Below are positions 5,955-10,836 of a stretch of DNA of 10,836 nucleotides, piece after piece. A program made the translations under genes and the position numbers. The DNA lies in NCBI GenBank assembly GCA_002347185.1, contig DDXK01000016.1, forward strand, positions 17,440 to 28,275. Direction: 5' to 3'. The notes below the pieces were generated by a model. It was given only the letters and a program-made list of their open reading frames with translations, was not told the origin of the DNA and ran no database searches. Each line of letters starts with the position of its first letter. The first letter of the stretch is position 1. The stretch is from Desulfobulbaceae bacterium UBA2262 (GTDB taxonomy: Bacteria > Desulfobacterota > Desulfobulbia > Desulfobulbales > Desulfurivibrionaceae).

Positions 5955-7880
5955 TCAGGCGGCCTGGCCGGACCAGCGCACCCCGGGGCCCGTCATGCCA
6001 TCCACCCCGAGCCCGGGCAGAATGGCAAGCTCTGCCTCGCTCCGCACCCCTTCGGCGATGGTGGTCAGGCCGATGGAATGGGCGATGATGCAGAGGCCAC
6101 GAAGAAAAGCCTGGCTGCCAGGGTTGGCATGCACATCACGGCTGATGGCGGCGTCGATTTTGATGTAATCAAGGCCCAGGTCGTGCAGCTCGCCGATGCG
6201 GGAGAACTGGTGCCCCACGTGTTCGAGGCCGATCCTGACGCCCAGGGGCTTCAGGGCCAGACAGAGTGCCCGGAATTCGGCGAGATGACGGAAGGCCCCG
6301 GATTCCGGCACCTCGAGCCAGAGGCGGGCCGCCAGCTCCGGGGCCTGCTGCAGCTGGGTGAGCAGCTCGGCGCGGAATGCGGCATCGCAGAGCGCCTCGG
6401 CCGAAATATTGATCCCCAGGGAGACTTGCCGTTTCCCAAGCTCCGCCAAGGCCGCGCTGACCACCGCCCCGTCAAGGCGCGGCATCAGCCCCAGCCGGGC
6501 GGCCCACTGCATGACCACTCCGGCGGAAAGCCATTCCCCACCGATCAAGAGCCGCACCGGCGTTTCGAAATGGAGCAGCTTGCCCTGCCCGTCCACCACC
6601 GGGAATTCCACCAGCTTCAGTGCATTGGCCGCCAGGGCCTCGGTGAGGGCAAGCCGCCAGGAGGCCAGGTCGTTGCAGGCCTGAACCGTCGCATACCTGT
6701 TGACCACCTGCACCGAGGAGGCCTCGTTGCGCTCCGCCGCCACCAGGGCGGTATCCACCCGGGAAAGAACCTGGGAGAGGGGCTCGCCGGGGTCCAGAGC
6801 GGTGGCCCCCACCGGCAGCAGGCGCTCGCCGGCCAGGTTGGCGTCGTCAATGGCCAGATGCAGGGAGGCGGCAACCTGTTCGGCCAGCTCCTCGCAGGTT
6901 GCTGTGGCGCAGGGGGCGACCAGGGCGAACTCCGGGCCATTGAGCCGACCGACCAGCCAGTCGCCCTGGCCGGCGACCAGGGCGGAAAGCCTTTCTCCGA
7001 TGCGGCGCAGAAGCTGATCCGCGGTCTGCCTCCCCAGCTCCTGGTTAATCTCCATGAGCCGCGAAAAACGGGCAACTACCAGCACCCCGGCGCCGCTTGC
7101 ATCGTCGCGGCCCAGCAGGGCCTCGATACGTTTGAGAAAAGGTTCGCGCTGAAGCAGGCCGGTGAGCGGATCGTATTCGATTTGCCGGCGCAGCGCTTCC
7201 AGGCGGGCGGCCTCCTCTTCCAGCATGCCCTTGATCCGCCCGGAAAGCGAATTCATGGCGCTGACCACCCGGCGCAGCTCCAGGGCCCTCGGCAAGGGAA
7301 TAGTGATGAACCGTCTGGCCCCGAGGGCCTGGGCCTGGTCAACCACATCGTAGAGGGGGTGGAGTATCGATTTCAGGGCCAGGGTGCCAAGCAGGCCGGT
7401 CACCGCGGCGCCGGCGGCAAACCAGAGGAGCAGCCTGAGGGTTCCCCGCCAGAGGGCCTCGTAGGCAAACTTGCCGTGACTCTGCAGGGTCAGGGTGCCC
7501 ACCTGCCGCCAACCGGTCTGCACCTGGGCGCTTCCGGGCGGGGCCTCCAGGGGAATCAGCCGCTGAAACCAGACCGGGGCGCCCACCGGGATGGCCGGGT
7601 TGCGCCGTTCAAGAAGAAGCTTGCCGTTGGGGTCGTCCAGGCGGATGAACTGATAATGGCCGCTGTCGAACTGGGCGCTGAGCAGCAGCTCCAGCGAGAC
7701 GGGATCCTCGGCCACCTGGGTCATGGAAATGGCCAGGGAGGTGGCATTATCGAGATTTTTCAGATAGAGCTGCTGGGAGAGGTACTTCTGGGCGGAAAGG
7801 GTGCTGACCACAAAGCTGCCGCCAAAGGCAAGGGCCATGATGACGGCGATGGCGATCCAGAGCTGCTTGCTCAGGGACAT
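5955..7880 (-). CDS. lapD: LapD-like inner-membrane c-di-GMP receptor (degenerate GGDEF-EAL)
   Basis: A 641-aa protein with the LapD layout. TM1 covers residues 7-27. A LapD/MoxY-type periplasmic domain (28-145) includes GW at 123-124, matching the position of LapD Trp125 that contacts LapG. TM2 covers about 147-169, followed by HAMP (about 170-222) and a signalling helix. The GGDEF domain (about 235-395) has its active-site motif changed to NGPEF (314-318). The EAL domain (about 412-636) has EAL changed to ETP (439-441) and the DDFG motif changed to EHVG (553-556), followed by QFSRIGELHDLGLDYIKID and the LapD-typical GSQAFLRGL. Cyclase and phosphodiesterase activity are therefore unlikely, but c-di-GMP binding by the EAL domain is expected. 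Known LapD proteins, when bound to c-di-GMP, sequester the protease LapG and so keep the surface adhesin attached. GAGGAG lies 10 nt before the ATG. The adhesin gene lies upstream on the same strand; no lapG is in the window. Confidence 0.87.
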   Translation of the reverse strand: MSLSKQLWIAIAVIMALAFGGSFVVSTLSAQKYLSQQLYLKNLDNATSLAISMTQVAEDPVSLELLLSAQFDSGHYQFIRLDDPNGKLLLERRNPAIPVGAPVWFQRLIPLEAPPGSAQVQTGWRQVGTLTLQSHGKFAYEALWRGTLRLLLWFAAGAAVTGLLGTLALKSILHPLYDVVDQAQALGARRFITIPLPRALELRRVVSAMNSLSGRIKGMLEEEAARLEALRRQIEYDPLTGLLQREPFLKRIEALLGRDDASGAGVLVVARFSRLMEINQELGRQTADQLLRRIGERLSALVAGQGDWLVGRLNGPEFALVAPCATATCEELAEQVAASLHLAIDDANLAGERLLPVGATALDPGEPLSQVLSRVDTALVAAERNEASSVQVVNRYATVQACNDLASWRLALTEALAANALKLVEFPVVDGQGKLLHFETPVRLLIGGEWLSAGVVMQWAARLGLMPRLDGAVVSAALAELGKRQVSLGINISAEALCDAAFRAELLTQLQQAPELAARLWLEVPESGAFRHLAEFRALCLALKPLGVRIGLEHVGHQFSRIGELHDLGLDYIKIDAAISRDVHANPGSQAFLRGLCIIAHSIGLTTIAEGVRSEAELAILPGLGVDGMTGPGVRWSGQAA

Positions 7881-7979
7881 TGTCGAAACTCCTCAGGGTG
7901 CGATTTCCTCGCCGGCGCCAGCACGGCCTTCCCGCTCAGGGCGGCAAGGCGATGGGGCAGGGCCGGAACCAATAGAGAG

Positions 7980-8006
7980 TGTATAATACCGTCGGCGAAA
8001 ATACAA
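7980..8006 (-). promoter_or_regulatory. Candidate promoter for lapD and the kinase
   Basis: On the minus strand TTGTAT (8001-8006) and TATACA (7980-7985) are separated by 15 nt, in a locally A/T-rich patch within GC-rich DNA, about 100 nt upstream of the lapD ATG. Spacing is short and the call is weak. Its place just downstream of the small gene's terminator supports a separate promoter for lapD. The rest of the 7881-8096 spacer holds only that terminator. Confidence 0.3.
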
Positions 8007-8046
8007 TCTGATTGCCATTGCCAGCGGTCACCTTTCCCGGAAACCG

Positions 8047-8080
8047 AAAAAGAAGGGGCGCCATGTCGCCACAACGCCCC
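8047..8080 (-). terminator. Rho-independent terminator after the 109-aa gene
   Basis: A GC-only 6-bp stem (GGGGCG at 8055-8060 pairs with CGCCCC at 8075-8080, 14-nt loop) is followed on the minus strand by TTCTTTTT (8047-8054). It begins 16 nt after the stop codon of the 109-aa gene. The stem is short for its loop, so efficiency is uncertain. Confidence 0.5.
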
Positions 8081-8096
8081 CGGGAATACTCTCGGC

Positions 8097-8426
8097 TCAG
8101 AGCTTTTCGGCATCCTCGTCAAGCAGCTTGAGGCTGTGCAGGGAGGAGCGCAGGGAACGGCGGACAAAGAGCTTGCCCTGGGCCGCCGGAGGAAGATCGG
8201 TGAAGCGGATCACCTCGCGCTCGATGAGCAGTTGGATAAGATCCTCCAGTACCCGGGCCAGCCCCAGATCGGAACTGGCCAGCTCACGCTGCCCGCCGGC
8301 AAGCGTGGCGGCAAAGGCGGCAAGCTCCGGGTCGCCGGAAGACAGGGGTTCCCAGCCCTCTTCCCGCTGCCCTTCCTGGCTGGCCGCCACGATATGACCA
8401 TGCTGGTCGCGTTTGACATGGATCAT
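8097..8426 (-). CDS. Small conserved protein of the 'tryptophan synthase subunit beta-like' family
   Basis: A 109-aa soluble, acidic protein between the adhesin and lapD. It starts MIHVKRDQHGHIVAASQ and contains a DPELAAFAATL stretch, then SSDLGLARVLEDLIQLLIE (helical), REVIRFTDLPPAAQGKLFVRR, and an acidic end (LKLLDEDAEKL). I recognise this pattern from a widespread family of about 110 residues in Gram-negative bacteria. It is often labelled tryptophan synthase beta-like, although it is far too short for TrpB (about 400 aa) and has no PLP lysine. Its function is unknown. I chose the ATG at 8424-8426 because GAGGT precedes it and the family begins with this MxxVxRD pattern; an extension to 8504 adds 26 residues without family character. 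Its position inside an adhesin/LapD locus suggests a cytoplasmic accessory role in adhesion, which is inference. Confidence 0.8.
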   Translation of the reverse strand: MIHVKRDQHGHIVAASQEGQREEGWEPLSSGDPELAAFAATLAGGQRELASSDLGLARVLEDLIQLLIEREVIRFTDLPPAAQGKLFVRRSLRSSLHSLKLLDEDAEKL

Positions 8427-8548
8427 GCCTGCACCTCGAACCGGTTGGCGGCTCACTGCCCGTTCATGGTTTGCGGCGCGAAGCGGCTTTGGGCAAGAGA
8501 TCATTCATCCCGCCGTCAACCCCGTTTACGCACCGGAACTCAGCCCAC

Positions 8549-8578
8549 AGCCTAGCCCCGATGCAAGGCTGCGGTCAA
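8549..8578 (-). promoter_or_regulatory. Candidate promoter for the 109-aa gene
   Basis: On the minus strand TTGACC (8573-8578) and TAGGCT (8549-8554) are 18 nt apart, downstream of the hairpin after the adhesin gene and about 120 nt before the ATG. The implied leader (about 8427-8541) shows no riboswitch core that I recognise. Weak, pattern-based call. Confidence 0.3.
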
Positions 8579-8602
8579 GCAAAATGGCTGCCGCCCGCAG
8601 AA

Positions 8603-8641
8603 ACAGCGCCCCTGCTTTCGCCAGGAGAGCAGGGGCGCTGT
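8603..8641 (-). terminator. Strong hairpin downstream of the adhesin gene
   Basis: ACAGCGCCCCTGCT (8603-8616) and its exact reverse complement AGCAGGGGCGCTGT (8628-8641) form a perfect 14-bp stem with an 11-nt loop, starting 21 nt after the adhesin stop codon. On the minus strand it is followed only by TTCTG, so it lacks a proper T tract. It is best read as the 3' end of the adhesin mRNA: a weak intrinsic terminator, or a barrier protecting the transcript from 3' exonucleases. Confidence 0.6.
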
Positions 8642-8662
8642 CAGTTTCAGCTGGCAACCTCA

Positions 8663-10836
8663 TCAGGAGGAGGAAGTATCGTCGACCTTGATGAGCGAGG
8701 AGACCGGATCCGCAGTGTTGAGTTCGATGGCCAGATCCCCGGGGGCGACATTTTCGATCTGGATCGCCTGTTCTGCTCCGCCGCTCGCGGGCTCGGCAGA
8801 AACCACCGTATCCGAAAGGGTCTCCGGGGCAGAGGGCAGAATCTCGGTCAGATCGTCGCCCCCGAGCAGGACATCCGTTACCACCACCGCATCGCCGGGG
8901 GCAAGGTCGGTGATCACGTCGTGGTCCGCCACCTCGTCGCTTTCGGCCAGCTGGAACTCGAAGACATCGGCGCCAGGGCCACCGGTCAGGATGTCGTCGC
9001 CTTCGCCGCCATCTAGAATGTCATTGCCAGCGCCGCCGTTGAGGATATTGTCACCGGCATCGCCGACCAGGACATCGTTGCTTGTGAAGGCCAGTCCCTC
9101 GTCCAGGGCATCCTGCAATACTCCGCCGAACTCTGCCAGCTCGGATTCCGAAACAGGCACGGCAACAGGCCCGGAGCCCTCCGGCCCGTTGTAGGCGACA
9201 TTCTGCCCATCCCACACCCAGTCCGTGAGCGGAACCTCGTTCCCATCGGCATCGATGTAGTAGGCGCTTTGCACGGTACCGGCCAATGCATAATCCACAG
9301 CCACCGTTTCCACACCCACGGCGCTCTCCGCGCTCACCGCGTCCAGACGGCCGTCGCCGTTGGCGTCCACAGTAACATGGAACACGGTTTCCACCGGGTC
9401 GCCGCTGCCATCGGTGCCGGCCAGCTTGTAGACAAAGGTGATGTCATAGGCCAAGGTGGTGGTCGTCGTGGTGTTGTAGGTGGTTTCCGTTGCGATGACC
9501 TTGTCGTAATCAGCGGTCTGGGTATAGACCACGGTCACGCCATCGGCGGGATCGATGCGGTAATCGTCGACCGGCCCGTTGGCTTGCACATAGGTAGTGC
9601 CGGCGGTGAATTCTATAGCTCCCAGATCCTGCAAGGTTGTCAGATCCGTTTCGGCGTCAGGGACCACCCCAATGGTGACGTCAGTATCTTTATTCGCATT
9701 GCCGGACGCGTTGCCGCTTCCGGTTGTCGAGCCGTCCGCAGCATCGTTGTCGGCATCCCAGATCGCTGTCTCAGCTGTTCCCAGGCTGTCAAGGGTGGCC
9801 TGGAAGCCGACGACCTTGAAATCCTGAGCGCTGCTCGCAAAACTGAAGGTCAACGCTTGGCCTTGGCCGATAAAGTTATCATCAACACCGATACCCTGGC
9901 CAGACCAGTTCACCACAGCATTGCCATCGGTATCCGTGGCCTTCAGGGTCAAAGTCAGGGTATCACCGGTGGCGGCATCCGATTTTTCAATGATGTAAAC
10001 ACTCTTGTCCACATTGCCGGAAGCATCGGTCCCGAAACTCCCCGAAGCATCTCCGGTGAAGGTCTGCGACACGGAGGTGGTAATGGTATACCCATCCGTG
10101 ATGGATTCCGAGGCGGTTTCCGTGTGGGTGCCGGAAGTGACCGTCTCGACCACATACGGATCGACCGTGCCGAGCATCTGTACGGAATAGGAGGAGGTCG
10201 CCGGATCCAAGGCAAGGGTGAAGACAACATTGTCGCTTGGAACGCCGCTTGCATCCAGGGTCACGGCCTTCAGCCCGCCTTCACCATCTTCAAGGTAAAC
10301 CAGCTGCTGTCCGCCTGAAGTCGCGAGCAGCGTGTCGCCGTTTGCCGCGACAGCCGTCACGTACCGAAGCGCAGAGTCACTTCCGACCAGATCGCCCACC
10401 GGGAGATCGGAAATCTGCGCAGTCCCCCAGCCATCATCACCAATGGCAATGCCAAGGCTCGCCGTGGCCAGCACCGCTTCCTCGCCGCCATTGGCGATGA
10501 CGATATTCTGGGCACCCGTGGAGTTGGGGACCGTATCGGCATAGCCATCCGTGTCGCTGTCCGTTGCCGTGTTCCCGGCTCCGTCCGTCGCCGTCGCCGT
10601 CGCCGTGTAGCTCACTTCCTCAACAAAGCTCAACCCGCTCGTGTCTACACTCCAGCTCCCGTCCGCGTTCAAGGTCGCCGTCGCCGTCTGGCTGCTCCCG
10701 TCATCGCCGACTATCGAAACCGATACGCCCGTCGCGTTCGCCGATGCTCCGCTCAACGTCGCGCTCCCGTCACTTGCAAAATCAAGAGCAACACTTACCG
10801 TCGGCAGCAGATCATAGCCATCCGTGTCGCTGTCCG
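8663..10836 (-). CDS. Large repetitive RTX adhesin, LapA/Bap-like, C-terminal part (N-terminus beyond right edge)
   Basis: The last 723 residues of a type I-secreted surface adhesin; the frame stays open to the right edge with no start. In N-to-C order: an Ig-like repeat unit of about 91 residues (10564-10836) with DGSWSVDTSGLSF and TATATATDGAGNTATDSD; a beta-rich region resembling T1SS repeat domains (VVFTLALDPATSSYSVQMLG, near 10165-10224); Thr/Ser-rich linkers; an EF-hand-like loop DANGDGRLD (9341-9367); three RTX nonapeptides in tandem (GDAGDNILNGGAGNDILDGG onward, 8957-9076); and a C-terminal region of about 100 residues ending DDTSSS, typical of the uncleaved T1SS signal in VCA0849-type proteins. 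No cysteine is present, as expected for such secreted proteins. RTX repeats would fold on extracellular calcium. The LapG cleavage site and retention module should be at the missing N-terminus. Linkage to lapD supports a Lap-type adhesin. Confidence 0.9.
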   Translation of the reverse strand, partial: DSDTDGYDLLPTVSVALDFASDGSATLSGASANATGVSVSIVGDDGSSQTATATLNADGSWSVDTSGLSFVEEVSYTATATATDGAGNTATDSDTDGYADTVPNSTGAQNIVIANGGEEAVLATASLGIAIGDDGWGTAQISDLPVGDLVGSDSALRYVTAVAANGDTLLATSGGQQLVYLEDGEGGLKAVTLDASGVPSDNVVFTLALDPATSSYSVQMLGTVDPYVVETVTSGTHTETASESITDGYTITTSVSQTFTGDASGSFGTDASGNVDKSVYIIEKSDAATGDTLTLTLKATDTDGNAVVNWSGQGIGVDDNFIGQGQALTFSFASSAQDFKVVGFQATLDSLGTAETAIWDADNDAADGSTTGSGNASGNANKDTDVTIGVVPDAETDLTTLQDLGAIEFTAGTTYVQANGPVDDYRIDPADGVTVVYTQTADYDKVIATETTYNTTTTTTLAYDITFVYKLAGTDGSGDPVETVFHVTVDANGDGRLDAVSAESAVGVETVAVDYALAGTVQSAYYIDADGNEVPLTDWVWDGQNVAYNGPEGSGPVAVPVSESELAEFGGVLQDALDEGLAFTSNDVLVGDAGDNILNGGAGNDILDGGEGDDILTGGPGADVFEFQLAESDEVADHDVITDLAPGDAVVVTDVLLGGDDLTEILPSAPETLSDTVVSAEPASGGAEQAIQIENVAPGDLAIELNTADPVSSLIKVDDTSSS
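8957..9076 (-). repeat. RTX calcium-binding nonapeptide repeats
   Basis: Three tandem GGxGxDx(I/V)-type repeats (GGAGNDILD, GGEGDDILT, GGPGADVFE), preceded by a degenerate GDAGDNILN unit, form one short parallel beta roll near the adhesin C-terminus. They are known in this family to bind Ca2+ after export and drive folding outside the cell. Confidence 0.92.
10541..10836 (-). repeat. In-frame 273-bp (91-aa) repeat unit of the adhesin
   Basis: A 23-nt sequence coding for DSDTDGY occurs identically at 10541-10563 and 10814-10836, the very edge of the window. The spacing is exactly 273 bp, or 91 codons, so it marks the boundary of one Ig-like unit. The downstream copy diverges after this motif, so the 10541 copy is the last boundary of the array. 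More units probably lie beyond the edge. The identical DNA in both copies suggests recent duplication or gene conversion. Confidence 0.75.

Noticed and set aside
4288..6168. 626-codon open frame on the plus strand
   Set aside because: Antisense shadow of the PAS kinase and the lapD end; the minus-strand protein has clear ordered domains and the plus-strand translation has none.
8427..8504. 26-residue N-terminal extension of the 109-aa protein
   Set aside because: No family character; the ATG at 8424-8426 has a Shine-Dalgarno site and matches the usual N-terminus.
8427..8541. c-di-GMP riboswitch in the leader of the 109-aa gene
   Set aside because: Checked because of the c-di-GMP context, but I see no GEMM-type conserved core or paired helices.
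6078..8555. 825-codon open frame on the plus strand
   Set aside because: Antisense to lapD and the 109-aa gene; its long opening follows from high GC content and codon bias on the other strand.
9269..10318. 349-codon open frame on the plus strand
   Set aside because: Antisense to the adhesin, whose composition and repeats are characteristic.
10754..10756. TTG as a possible start of the adhesin gene
   Set aside because: The reading frame continues upstream to the window edge with the same Ig-like repeat sequence, so the gene starts outside.

Overview
The window is GC-rich and densely coding, with bacterial gene order: short gaps, ATGA/TGATG junctions and Shine-Dalgarno sites. Gene content (soluble and PAS histidine kinases, a U32-type cysteine-rich protein, metal efflux, a Lap-type adhesin locus) fits a Gram-negative, probably anaerobic bacterium. 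Desulfobacterota or a related lineage is my guess from protein style only; nothing in the window fixes the taxon. I see no tRNA, rRNA, CRISPR array, insertion sequence or phage gene.

Left block (1-944, minus strand): a small soluble histidine kinase followed, with an ATGA stop/start overlap, by the first 54 codons of rsmI (16S rRNA C1402 2'-O-methyltransferase), which runs off the left edge. A 228-bp divergent intergenic region with an inverted repeat (about 945-1172) separates it from the next block.

Middle block (1173-4166, plus strand): a U32-family protein with two cysteine clusters, a 90-aa single-pass membrane protein, then a self-contained metal-resistance unit. This unit has a near-consensus sigma-70 promoter, a palindromic SmtB/CadC/CzrA-type operator on the expected start of transcription, an ArsR/SmtB repressor with intact metal ligands, and a COG0701 (SO_0444-type) efflux permease 3 bp downstream.

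Right block (4180-10836, minus strand, read right to left): the C-terminal 723 residues of a large repetitive RTX adhesin secreted by a type I system; a strong hairpin; a 109-aa protein of the family often labelled 'tryptophan synthase subunit beta-like'; a terminator; a LapD-like inner-membrane c-di-GMP receptor with degenerate GGDEF and EAL motifs; and a PAS-PAS histidine kinase directly after it. By analogy with LapA/LapD/LapG in Pseudomonas fluorescens, LapD would sense cytoplasmic c-di-GMP and hold a periplasmic LapG-type protease away from the adhesin N-terminus. The LapG, the T1SS genes and the adhesin N-terminus are not in the window and may lie beyond the right edge or elsewhere. The most interesting region is this adhesin-control locus with its linked small protein and orphan kinase.
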